64,000 bases of DNA from UKL13-3 sp964392775. GTDB lineage: Bacteria; Bacteroidota; Bacteroidia; UKL13-3. Shown here one piece after another: positions 48,705-58,300 of the stretch. How positions within the stretch are numbered: position 1 is the first letter of the stretch; the number at the start of each line of letters is the position of its first letter. The translations under genes and the position numbers were made by a program. Location: contig CAYMRD010000015.1 of NCBI GenBank assembly GCA_964392775.1, positions 6,235 through 70,234 on the forward strand. The letters are read 5' to 3'. Below the pieces are notes generated by a model. It ran no database searches and was not told the DNA's origin. It saw only the letters and a list, made by a program, of their open reading frames with translations.

Positions 48705-48835
48705 AAGAAGGCAATGAGATTCCGTTGACTACATCAAACACAAACAACCTTGTACTCTTTTTATAAAGAAGAAATTAAACAATAAGAAATAGGCAAAAGC
48801 TAACCGCTAAAGGCCAATAGCTAATAACCCTCCCA

Positions 48836-49435
48836 ATGATCATCCTGAGCTCACATTACCTTCCCTGCATACAATGGTTTCAGGCATTTTTGTCGGGACA
48901 AGAGGAGGTTGTGATTGATGTGCACGAACATTTTTTGAAACAAACGTATCGAAACCGTACAACCATTTTAAGTGCAAATGGGAAGTTGGCCTTGACCATT
49001 CCGGTTAAAAAAGCAGCAAACCATACACCCATGTGCGAGATGCAGATTGAAAATGATTTTGCCTGGCAACATCAGCATTGGCAGGCTATTGTTTCGGCTT
49101 ATAACTCCGCACCGTATTTCTTATATTACCGGGATTATTTGCAGCCTTTGTATGAGCAGGAGTTTACTTCCCTTGTGGAGTGGAATAAAGTTTTATTGAA
49201 GATATGTCGTAAGTTGATGAAAATAGATATAGAAGCAGTATACAGCAACCAGTATTGCGTAGCACAACCAGTGGATACCGATTTGAGAATGGTAATTAGT
49301 CCGAAGGTTAAAGATATTGTGCTAACCAAGCCCTACTTACAGGTATTTGCAGAGAAATTGCCGTTTGAATCCAACCTCAGCATCTTGGATGTATTGTTCA
49401 ACCACGGCCCGCGCTGGAGAGAGTTTGTAGGTTAA
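48836..49435 (+). CDS. WbqC family protein
   Basis: 199 residues matching the WbqC-like family (SSHYLPCIQWFQAFLSGQEEVVIDVHEHFLKQTYRNRTTILSANGKLALTIPV, HWQAIVSAYNSAPYFLYYRDYLQPLYE). Family members occur in O-antigen and other polysaccharide loci; the biochemical role is not settled. No polysaccharide cluster surrounds it here. Confidence 0.87.
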   Translation: MIILSSHYLPCIQWFQAFLSGQEEVVIDVHEHFLKQTYRNRTTILSANGKLALTIPVKKAANHTPMCEMQIENDFAWQHQHWQAIVSAYNSAPYFLYYRDYLQPLYEQEFTSLVEWNKVLLKICRKLMKIDIEAVYSNQYCVAQPVDTDLRMVISPKVKDIVLTKPYLQVFAEKLPFESNLSILDVLFNHGPRWREFVG

Positions 49436-49514
49436 CAGAAGTCTTCCAACTTCCATCATCCAACTGGCGCGAGGTAAACTTGCCATCGCGCGCAAAGCCT
49501 CGCTACTCCAACCT

Positions 49515-50840
49515 CTACTTCATAAACGGCATCTTCGGCATACGCCCGCCACCTTGCATTTTGCCAAATGATTTCATCATCTTACGCATTTCGTCAAACT
49601 GTTTCAGCAGTTGATTTACTTGCTGGATATCGGTTCCGCTACCATCGGCAATGCGTTTTCTGCGGCTACCGTTGATCAAGTCGGGGTTGTTGCGTTCTTT
49701 GGGAGTCATTGAGTTGATAATGGCTTCAATGCCTTTAAACGCATCATCACTTATATCCATATCTTTTACAGCCTTACCAACACCCGGAATCATGCCCATC
49801 AAATCTTTGAGATTACCCATCTTTTTGATTTGCTGTATCTGTGTATAGAAGTCCTCAAACGTAAACTGATCTTTGAGTAATTTCTTTTGAATACGTTCGG
49901 CTTCCTGCTCATCAAATACCTGCTGGGCACGCTCCACCAAACTCACAATATCACCCATTCCGAGGATACGCTGAGCCATACGGTCGGGATGGAAAGCATC
50001 AAGGGCTTCCATCTTTTCTCCCATACCCACAAACTTGATTGGCTTTTCAACCACCGTTTTAATGGAAAGAGCTGCTCCACCGCGTGTATCACCATCTAAT
50101 TTGGTAAGGATTACACCCGTAAAATCGAGTACATCGTTAAATGCTTTGGCAGTATTCACAGCATCTTGTCCCGTCATCGAATCCACCACAAACAGTATCT
50201 CTTCGGGGCTGACGGCCGATTTGATGTCGCCAATCTCTTTCATCATGGCCTCATCTACCGACAAACGTCCGGCTGTATCAATAATCAATACCGAAGCACC
50301 TTGGGCTTTGGCTTCGGCAACGGCATTGCGCGCAATGTTTACCGGATTGGTATTGCCTTCTTCACTGTATACCGGAACACCAATTTGTTCACCTAAAACA
50401 TGCAATTGCTGAATAGCGGCCGGACGGTAAACGTCACAGGCGGCCATCATTACGGTTTTGCCTTTTTTCTTGATATAGTTGGCCAACTTTGCCGAGTGGG
50501 TTGTTTTTCCCGATCCCTGCAAACCTGCCATCAAAATAATGGCCGGAGAGCCTTTGATATTAATATCCACCGATTGACCACCCAATAATAAAGTCAGTTC
50601 ATCGTTTACAATTTTGGTGAGTAACTGTCCGGGCGATACGGCTGTAAGCACATTTTGTCCGAGCGCTTTTTCCTTAACGGTATCGGTAAAGGTTTTGGCA
50701 ATTTTATAGTTAACATCAGCATCAATCAGGGCTTTACGGATTTCCTTAACCGTTTCGGCTACGTTAATCTCGGTTATCTTTCCTTGTCCTTTAAGGGTTT
50801 TAAATGCTTTATCGAGTTTACTGCTTAAACTTTCGAACAT
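49515..50840 (-). CDS. ffh: Signal recognition particle protein
   Basis: SRP54 homologue that targets nascent membrane proteins. 441 residues. N domain then G domain with P-loop GLQGSGKTTHSAKLA, DTAGRLSVD, TKLDGDTRGGAAL; M domain from about 300 (GSRRKRIADGSGTDIQQVNQLLKQF). The C-terminus is Met/Gly-rich (MQGGGRMPKMPFMK). Start at ATG 50840 (MFESLSSKLDKAFKTLKG); the open frame upstream has no family support. Confidence 0.96.
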   Translation of the reverse strand: MFESLSSKLDKAFKTLKGQGKITEINVAETVKEIRKALIDADVNYKIAKTFTDTVKEKALGQNVLTAVSPGQLLTKIVNDELTLLLGGQSVDINIKGSPAIILMAGLQGSGKTTHSAKLANYIKKKGKTVMMAACDVYRPAAIQQLHVLGEQIGVPVYSEEGNTNPVNIARNAVAEAKAQGASVLIIDTAGRLSVDEAMMKEIGDIKSAVSPEEILFVVDSMTGQDAVNTAKAFNDVLDFTGVILTKLDGDTRGGAALSIKTVVEKPIKFVGMGEKMEALDAFHPDRMAQRILGMGDIVSLVERAQQVFDEQEAERIQKKLLKDQFTFEDFYTQIQQIKKMGNLKDLMGMIPGVGKAVKDMDISDDAFKGIEAIINSMTPKERNNPDLINGSRRKRIADGSGTDIQQVNQLLKQFDEMRKMMKSFGKMQGGGRMPKMPFMK

Positions 50841-50924
50841 AATGGCGTAATTTTGAGGGGCGAAAATAAGCATTATAACCGAATGCAACGAGCCAAATTT
50901 CAAGGTCGTTAATCGGTGTTCAAA

Positions 50925-51317
50925 ATGAATTCAAACAATCCCGTAATTTTTTATGATGGCTTGTGTGCCCTGTGCAATAAGAGTGTGCAGTTTGTTATTA
51001 AGCGCGATAGGAAAAAGATATTCAGGTATGCAGCCCTGCAATCCGCCTATGCGCAACAAGAATTGGGTAACGATATTCAGTTTGATTCATTCGTATTGTG
51101 GCACAAAGGAAAATTGTATACAAAATCAACTGCTGCTCTTAAAGTGTTGTGGTTATTGGATGGGGTATGGGCATTGGGTTCTATTGCGATGATTGTTCCT
51201 GCTTTTATCCGAAATGCCGTGTATGATTGGGTGGCGCGTAACCGATACAAATGGTTTGGTAAATATGAAAGCTGCCCTTTGCCAACAGCCGAACAACGAG
51301 CGCTGTTTCTGGATTAG
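50925..51317 (+). CDS. DCC-family thiol-disulfide oxidoreductase-like protein (DUF393)
   Basis: 130 residues. The family signature FYDGLCALCNKSVQF carries the D-x-x-C-x-x-C motif for which the family is named. Predicted redox activity is not proven. The ATG at 50925 is preferred over a GTG 9 bases upstream. Divergent from ffh, start codons 84 bases apart. Confidence 0.9.
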   Translation: MNSNNPVIFYDGLCALCNKSVQFVIKRDRKKIFRYAALQSAYAQQELGNDIQFDSFVLWHKGKLYTKSTAALKVLWLLDGVWALGSIAMIVPAFIRNAVYDWVARNRYKWFGKYESCPLPTAEQRALFLD

Positions 51318-51608
51318 TTGAACCACAGATGAACCATTAGACTTGCAATGTTAATTTTGATAACAACTGGAGTAACAGAAGCACAGTTCATTGCAGACTC
51401 CGAAAAAACGGAGCAGGATGTGCCGTCCGTGACGTGTTTACCTTGCCCCCTTTAAAGTTCAATAAAGATACTGACTATACGGATATTGGGTGCGGAAGCG
51501 AGGGGTTGACTGACAACTTCCCGACAGTCGCTATAAAAATTATCCATCACAAGCTATGGAAATTCAACGAGGTAAATGATTCCTGGGAAGAATAAATCAG
51601 ATGCGTTA
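51318..51608. other. Gap with repeat relics
   Basis: No gene seen. Contains a ctccg/cggag stem near 51391-51406 and, at 51507-51532, gttgactgacaacttcccgacagtc, which matches the outer end of the MITE-like element at 13969-13986 (GACAA..TCCCGA.AGTC). The other end was not found, so this is a fragment. Confidence 0.45.
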
Positions 51609-52418
51609 CTACATCCGCCCGATAAATTCCACCAGCAACTCACTTAACCCGATTTCAGCTTTCGAGGCCACCGCGATAATTTCGGCCAACGATACCGGTT
51701 TTAAATTATCAGGATCACATTCATCGGTCAATACCGAAATGGCTACGCATTTAATTCCTGCATGGTTGGCAGCAATTACTTCGGGTACGGTGCTCATGCC
51801 CACTGCATCAGCTCCTATCATCCGCAAATACCTATACTCCGCACGGGTTTCGAGCATAGGGCCCGGCACCGAAACATATACACCTCTGTGCAGGGTGATT
51901 CCTTTTTCAGTTGCAATTTGTTCTAGCAAACTATTCTTAGCTTTATTATAAGGTGCACTCATATCAGGGAAACGTACGCCCAATTCATCTTTATTTTTAC
52001 CAATCAAAGGATTGGTGGGTTGTAAATTGATATGATCATCCAGCAACATCAACTCGCCTTTGTGCCAGTTTAAATTCAGACATCCCGAAGCATTGGATAA
52101 AATTACAGTTTGCACGCCCAGCAATTTCATCACCCGTATGGGCAATACAATTTGCTCCATCGTATACCCTTCGTAATAATGAAACCGTCCCTGCATGGCT
52201 ACCACCGTTTGACCAGCTATCGTTCCATACAATAATTTCCCTGCATGGCTCTCCACCGTTGAAACCGGAAAATGCGGAATATCCCTGTACGATACTTCAC
52301 GGATCACTTCGATATACGAAGCCAAATGCCCCAGACCGGTACCCAGTACAATGCCGGTACGGGCTTCTGTCAGTCCTAAGTCCTTTAGATAGCTTGCAGC
52401 CGCTTTGATTTTTTCCAT
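51609..52418 (-). CDS. Purine nucleoside phosphorylase
   Basis: Trimeric-type PNP of 269 residues, cleaving purine nucleosides to base and ribose 1-phosphate. GIVLGTGLGHLA, FPVSTVESHAGKL, GRFHYYEGYTMEQIVLPIRVMKLLG, LSNASGCLNLNWHKGELMLLDDHIN and AVGMSTVPEVIAANHAG are all family signatures. ATG at 52418 chosen; a TTG three codons upstream is possible. Confidence 0.95.
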   Translation of the reverse strand: MEKIKAAASYLKDLGLTEARTGIVLGTGLGHLASYIEVIREVSYRDIPHFPVSTVESHAGKLLYGTIAGQTVVAMQGRFHYYEGYTMEQIVLPIRVMKLLGVQTVILSNASGCLNLNWHKGELMLLDDHINLQPTNPLIGKNKDELGVRFPDMSAPYNKAKNSLLEQIATEKGITLHRGVYVSVPGPMLETRAEYRYLRMIGADAVGMSTVPEVIAANHAGIKCVAISVLTDECDPDNLKPVSLAEIIAVASKAEIGLSELLVEFIGRM

Positions 52419-52447
52419 ACCCTTCAAACATACTAAATCCGCGCATT

Positions 52448-52455
52448 CATCTTTG
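52448..52455 (+). promoter_or_regulatory. Candidate -7 box for the SDR gene
   Basis: CATCTTTG, one mismatch to TAnnTTTG and identical to the box proposed for rpsP, 35 bases before the SDR ATG. Confidence 0.3.
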
Positions 52456-52490
52456 CTCTAAAATGGTTTAATTGCAACTCTTTAAAACCA

Positions 52491-53276
52491 ATGAGAAAAA
52501 CGATATTGATAACAGGAGCCAGTTCGGGTATTGGCAAGGCCCTTGCCGAACAATTGTCCTCCAGCGGAAACACCCTGTTGCTGGCCGCGCGCAATATGGA
52601 GGCCTTGCAGCAGGTCAAAGCCGTTTGCGAACAAAAAGGAGCTTCTGTTGTGTTGTTTCAGGCCGACCTAAGCTTGATGGCCAAGGTTGAAACCCTTGCC
52701 AAGCAAGTTTCGCAAACCGTTAACCACCTCGACATCCTGATCAACAATGCAGGAATCAGCCAGCGTTCACAGGCAGAAGAAACCTCTGAAACAGTAGACC
52801 GCCAGATTATGGAGATCAACTTTTTTTCTCCGGTAAAACTCACCAAGTTACTTTGGCCTTTGCTTGTCAAATCCTCTCACGCCAATATCGTCAATATCAG
52901 CAGTGTAACCGGAACCTTTGGATTCCCGCAGCGCACTGCTTACGCGGCTTCCAAACATGCTATGGAAGGTTTTTTTGAATCGTGGATGCTGGAAAACAAA
53001 CAACCGCATATTCATTTTACAACTGTTGCACCGGGACGTATCCTTACTAATATTTCGTACAATGCGTTGAAGAATGATGGCTCCAAACACCAGTCGTTAG
53101 ACGAGGGACAAGCCAAAGGTATCAAAGCCGAAGTATGTGCTACCCGCATTGTCAAAGCCATCCAAAAGAACCAGCGCAAAGTTTATATTGTAAAGCAAGA
53201 ACGAATACTACTTTTGCTTCACCGGTTTTTCCCCGGTCTTTTTGTTTATTTGGTAAAAAAATTAGGACTTAAATAA
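52491..53276 (+). CDS. Short-chain dehydrogenase/reductase
   Basis: 261 residues, Rossmann fold. NAD(P)-binding TGASSGIG (near the N-terminus), NNAG and the catalytic SSVTG..YAASK (Ser, Tyr, Lys). The C-terminal part (about 225-261) is hydrophobic (RILLLLHRFFPGLFVYLVKKLGLK), as in DltE/RetSat-like membrane-linked SDRs. Substrate unknown. The VOC gene begins at the last base of its stop codon. Confidence 0.9.
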   Translation: MRKTILITGASSGIGKALAEQLSSSGNTLLLAARNMEALQQVKAVCEQKGASVVLFQADLSLMAKVETLAKQVSQTVNHLDILINNAGISQRSQAEETSETVDRQIMEINFFSPVKLTKLLWPLLVKSSHANIVNISSVTGTFGFPQRTAYAASKHAMEGFFESWMLENKQPHIHFTTVAPGRILTNISYNALKNDGSKHQSLDEGQAKGIKAEVCATRIVKAIQKNQRKVYIVKQERILLLLHRFFPGLFVYLVKKLGLK

Positions 53277-54316
53277 TGACTCAACTTATCTCAGGCATTC
53301 AGCAGGTGGGTATTGGTATTCCCGATGCCGGTGCATACTTTACATGGTTTCGCAGAACTTTTGGTTTTGATGTGAAAATTTTTGATGACGAAGCGAAAGC
53401 AACACTCATGACCCGTTATACCGGTGGTGAGATACATGCCCGCAGAGCCATCCTTGCCATGAATATGAATGGTGGCGGTGGTGCCGAAATCTGGCAGTTT
53501 ACCAGCCGTCAAACAATCTACCCCGAGCGTTCATCTCAGTTTGGAGATCTGGGTATCAATGCTGTTAAAATAAAATGCAGTGACGTAACGCAAGCACATA
53601 AAAATTTAAGCAATAACAAGTGTATCTGCTCTCCAATCTTACCTACTCCATCAAAAGGCAAAACATTTTGGGTAACTGATGAGTTTGGTAATACCTATCA
53701 GGTTTTCGAAAGCACCAACTTCTTTAAAAACAAACCCTATATGATGGGGGGAGTTGGAGGTGCTATTATTGGTGTCAGCAATATCGAAAAATCAATCACC
53801 TTTTACAGCAAATGTTTGGGTATAGAACAACTGGTATACGATCAAACCGGAGAATTTCCGGATTTAGGTGCAGGCCGGTTTCGCAGGGTATTGCTTCGTT
53901 TTACCAATGGATTTACCGCTCCGTTCAGCAAATTATTAGGTCATATTGAAATCGAGTTGGTTCAATCACTGGACCGTACTCCTGTTAAAACATTTGAAAA
54001 CAGATATTGGGGCGATGGCGGATTTATTCACCTGTGTTTTGATGTAAGCGATATGAATGCGTTGCAAAAACGTATGCTGGACAATGGCGTTACCTTTACC
54101 GTGGATAGTGCCGATACCTTTGATATGGGCGAATCAGGCGGGCGTTTTTCGTATGCAGAAGATCCGGACGGAACACTCATCGAAATGGTGGAAACACATA
54201 AAGTTCCGGTGATGAAAAAGTTTGGCTGGTACCTCAACCTCAAAAAACGCGGTCAGCATAAATCCCTTCCCAACTGGATGATTAATGCCATGGGATTAAA
54301 TAAAGTAAAGGACTAA
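53276..54316 (+). CDS. Double VOC (glyoxalase-fold) protein
   Basis: 346 residues with two VOC domains: residues ~5-150 (GIQQVGIGIPDAGAYFTWFRRTFGFDV, ending FGNTYQVFES) and ~160-315 (IIGVSNIEKSITFYSKCLGIEQLVYD, ending EDPDGTLIEMVE). Metal-binding His/Glu residues sit at domain ends (FIHLCFDV, LIEMVET). Could be a lyase, isomerase or dioxygenase; no close named family. The ATG overlaps the SDR stop by one base (TAATG), so the two should act together. It overlaps the convergent acyltransferase gene by 21 bases. Confidence 0.88.
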   Translation: MTQLISGIQQVGIGIPDAGAYFTWFRRTFGFDVKIFDDEAKATLMTRYTGGEIHARRAILAMNMNGGGGAEIWQFTSRQTIYPERSSQFGDLGINAVKIKCSDVTQAHKNLSNNKCICSPILPTPSKGKTFWVTDEFGNTYQVFESTNFFKNKPYMMGGVGGAIIGVSNIEKSITFYSKCLGIEQLVYDQTGEFPDLGAGRFRRVLLRFTNGFTAPFSKLLGHIEIELVQSLDRTPVKTFENRYWGDGGFIHLCFDVSDMNALQKRMLDNGVTFTVDSADTFDMGESGGRFSYAEDPDGTLIEMVETHKVPVMKKFGWYLNLKKRGQHKSLPNWMINAMGLNKVKD

Positions 54317-55246
54317 GGTCAGCAGCAGCAAGCAGTACACCGGAAACAAAAACAGCATCAGTCCAAATGAGATGGAATCGTAGAACACGCTTCCTTTCGT
54401 GAGTTTTTTGGCAATGGCCTGCATCACTAAATAATGCGGTAAGGTGATTAAACCATAGTGCATAGGCGTTAACCAACGTTTTTCACCTTTTTTGCTACTG
54501 TGTTTAGCTTTCAATCTTGCCAGCACATCTTCGTTTTTCTGCTCGGCTTGCTGCCATACATACAACATCTGATCATGCGCTTCGGAGTTTACCTCTTGGG
54601 TTGGATTGATATAAGCAAGCGTTTGAATTGATTTTGCAATACGCTCATTCAATTGTTGGGTAAACGTAGGTGTGTTTAAGATATCGGCACAATCTGCCTT
54701 GCGAATGGGTTGTCCATAATTTATGATCACCGATTTGCCTCCTCCTTCAAAATGTTCGTAGGTTAATCCCACCGGAACAATGGCCAGAGTTTCGGCCAAT
54801 GTGTTGCTGTTCCAGGCACGGTTGGCTATTCGTGCAGGACCTTTTTTGAGCGGACGTAAATCCCAGTTGTTTTTACACAAACCTTCTCCAAATATCAATA
54901 CCGATTCTCCTTGTTCAACGGCATTGTAGCTGGCATCAAAGGTTTCGAAGTTTTTCTCAATATTCTCTTTGCCTTCACTGATACGGTACACCGGCAGCAT
55001 GTGGTAGGTCTTAAAAACCCTGGCCAATATTGGATTTTTAAAGGCATCGCCCCTGGCCAAAAAATTCGTTGGACGAGGCAAGTAGGCTCCAATCACCAAA
55101 GCATCCATAAACGAGTTGGGGTGATTGGACACCAGCAATACAGGCCCTTCGTCCGGGAAATGACTGATATTGCGGATATGTACCTTGTGGTAAAATAACC
55201 AGAAACCAAAACGTAAAAATACCTGCGTAGAAGAGTACAAACTCAT
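54296..55246 (-). CDS. PlsC-type phospholipid/glycerol acyltransferase
   Basis: 316 residues. Motifs: NHPNSFMDALVIG (HX4D with His and Asp), LPVYRISEG, and FGEGLCKNN in place of the FPEGT block. Hydrophobic segment at the C-terminus (about 295-316, LMLFLFPVYCLLLLTLVLYF). Likely acylates a phospholipid or lipid-A-like precursor. Start ATG at 55246. The last 21 bases overlap the 3' end of the VOC gene on the other strand. Confidence 0.88.
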   Translation of the reverse strand: MSLYSSTQVFLRFGFWLFYHKVHIRNISHFPDEGPVLLVSNHPNSFMDALVIGAYLPRPTNFLARGDAFKNPILARVFKTYHMLPVYRISEGKENIEKNFETFDASYNAVEQGESVLIFGEGLCKNNWDLRPLKKGPARIANRAWNSNTLAETLAIVPVGLTYEHFEGGGKSVIINYGQPIRKADCADILNTPTFTQQLNERIAKSIQTLAYINPTQEVNSEAHDQMLYVWQQAEQKNEDVLARLKAKHSSKKGEKRWLTPMHYGLITLPHYLVMQAIAKKLTKGSVFYDSISFGLMLFLFPVYCLLLLTLVLYFI

Positions 55247-55273
55247 GGGGTGCAATATGCATGGAATATGTAC

Positions 55274-55308
55274 AAAAAAAAAGCACCCCTGTTCGGAGTG
55301 CTTTTTTG
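55274..55308 (-). terminator. Rho-independent terminator of rplL-rpoB-rpoC
   Basis: Stem gcac.cc/gg.gtgc with a tgttc loop between A and T runs; on the minus strand it ends in a long U run. It lies 24 bases past the rpoC stop and before the acyltransferase gene. Confidence 0.85.
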
Positions 55309-55331
55309 TTTTTTATGGGATTGATTACTGC

Positions 55332-58300
55332 TTATTCACCTTTCGATGCCATCAGCATATCGTATTCTTCTTTCGAACCTACGATGAGTTTTTCGTAATC
55401 GCGGAGACCGGTTCCCGCAGGAATCAGGTGACCTACGATAACGTTTTCTTTCAACCCGATCATATTGTCTACTTTGCCAGAGATCGCAGCTTCGTTCAAA
55501 ACTTTAGTTGTTTCCTGGAACGATGCAGCACTCATAAAGCTATGTGTACCCAATGATGATTTGGTGATACCCATGATTACCTGAGCAGCAGTTGCAGGTT
55601 CTGCATCACGTACTTCTACAAGTTTCAACGCTTTACGTTTCAACATTGAGTTTTCGTCACGTAATTTACGAACGCTTACAATCTGACCTGCTTTAAGGTT
55701 GGCCGATTCGCCTGCATCCACAACAATTTTCTTGTCATAAATCCAGTCGTTGGTTTGTTTGAAGTTCCATTTATCTACGTTTTCACCTTCTAGGAATAAA
55801 GTATCTCCCGGATCTTCAATAGTCAATTTTTGCATCATCTGACGTACAATAACCTCGATGTGCTTATCATTGATTTTTACACCCTGTAAGCGGTAAACTT
55901 CCTGAATACCGTTGGTGATGTAACGTTGAACTGCCAATGGACCTTCGATACGCAAGATATCTTGTGGAGAGATTGAACCATCCGACAATGATGAACCTGC
56001 TTTTACGAAGTCATTCTCTTGAACCAAGATATGTTTCGACAATGGAACCATGTATTTCTTTTGTTCACCATCACGTGATGAAATCAAGATTTCGCGGTTA
56101 CCACGTTTGATACCTCCAAATGTTACTACACCATCAATCTCAGTTACTACTGCAGGGTTTGATGGATTACGAGCCTCGAACAACTCGGTAACACGTGGAA
56201 GACCTCCCGTGATATCTCGGGTTTTACCTACAACACGTGGAATCTTAACAAGGATCTCACCAGATTTAACTGCGTTATCTTCTTCCACAATGATGTGTGC
56301 TCCAACCGGAATATTGTATTCTTTGATTGGATTTCCTTTTTTGTCAACAATCACAATCGAAGGAATCTTCGTTTTGTCTTTCGACTCGATGATAACCTTC
56401 TCTTTGTGCCCTGTTTGCTCATCACTTTCTTCTTTGAAAGTAATGTTCTCGATAATGTTTTCGAATTTAACCGAACCCGGGAATTCAGAAAGGATTACCG
56501 CATTATATGGATCCCAGGTACAGATACGCTCACCTTTTTCAACCTTTTGTCCGTTTTTAACAAACAAATGCGAACCGTAAGGAATATTCAATGTGATAAT
56601 GGTATTACCCGTTTTCTCATCAATGATACGGATCTCGCCCTGACGACCGATTACCGTATCTACCTTACCGGCTTCTTCTGTATCAAGCACAACCGTTTTA
56701 ATCTCTTCGAACTCAAGTTTACCACCGAATTTAGCATTCATCTGGCTTTCGTTCGCGATATTAGATGCAGTACCACCCACGTGGAAAGTACGGAGTGTTA
56801 ACTGAGTACCCGGCTCACCAATTGATTGTGCTGCAATAACACCTACAGCTTCACCACGCTGAGCCATACGGCCACTGGCTAGGTTACGTCCGTAACATTT
56901 AGCGCAACATCCTATTCTGGTTTCGCAAGTCAATACTGAGCGAATCTCAACGATCTCAACAGGAGATGCATCAATTTTCGTTGCAATCTCTTCAGTGATT
57001 TCGTCACCCGATTTGCAATATAATTCTCCGCTCAACGGATCGTATACATCATGCAAACTGGTACGTCCCAAAATACGCTCGTATAATGATTCAACTACCT
57101 CTTCGTTGTCTTTCAACGCTGCAGTAGGAATACCGCGCAATGTTCCGCAATCCGGTTCATTTACAACTACGTCCTGAGCTACGTCATGCAACCTACGTGT
57201 AAGGTAACCCGCATCTGCAGTTTTCAAAGCCGTATCCGCCAAACCTTTACGCGCACCGTGGGTTGAGATAAAGTACTCGATTACTGAAAGACCTTCTTTA
57301 AAGTTTGATAAGATCGGATTCTCGATGATCTCCCCTGTTCCACCACTGGTGTTTTTCTGAGGTTTTGCCATCAATCCACGCATACCGCCCAACTGACGAA
57401 TTTGCTCTTTCGAACCACGCGCTCCCGAATCCAACATCATGTATACAGGGTTGAATCCTTGTTGATCTTCTTTCAACTGTTTCAATACGGTATCAGCCAA
57501 ACGTGAGTTCACACGTGTCCAGATATCAATTACCTGGTTGTAACGCTCGTTATTGGTAATAAATCCGTTGTTATAGTTGCTCCATATCTCGTCAACCTCA
57601 CCCATCGCAGATTTTACGAATTGTTCTTTTTCGGCAGGGATGCTTACATAAGATAAGTTAAATGATAAACCGCCTTTGAATGCAAAGTGGTAACCTAAGT
57701 CCTTGATATCATCCAAGAATTTAGCACACTTATCCATTCCGCATTCTTTGATAATGCTTCCGATAATATCGCGCAAACTTTTCTTGGTTAACGACTCGTT
57801 GATGAAGCCATACTCAGCAGGTACAACCTGATTGAACAGGATACGACCTAAAGTAGTTTCAACAAGTTTGTTTACCAATACACCATTTTCTTTTGCCATT
57901 GCTTTCACACGAACAAAAGCGTGCAAGTCAACTTTCTTCTCATTGAATGCAATGATTGCTTCTTCAGCTGAGTAGAAGGTTAAACCTTCACCTTTGATAT
58001 GGAATTCAGGAGTGTTTTTACGTCCTTTAGTGATGTAGTACAATCCCAAAACCATGTCCTGAGAAGGAACCGCAATAGGCGCACCGTTTGCAGGGTTCAG
58101 GATATTGTGAGAAGCTAACATCAACATTTGGGCTTCCAAAATTGCTGCGTTTCCGAGTGGAACATGCACAGCCATCTGGTCACCGTCAAAATCCGCATTA
58201 AATCCAGTACATACCAATGGATGCAATTGGATAGCTTTACCTTCAACCAATTTAGGTTGGAAAGCTTGGATACCCAATCTATGGAGTGTAGGAGCACGGT

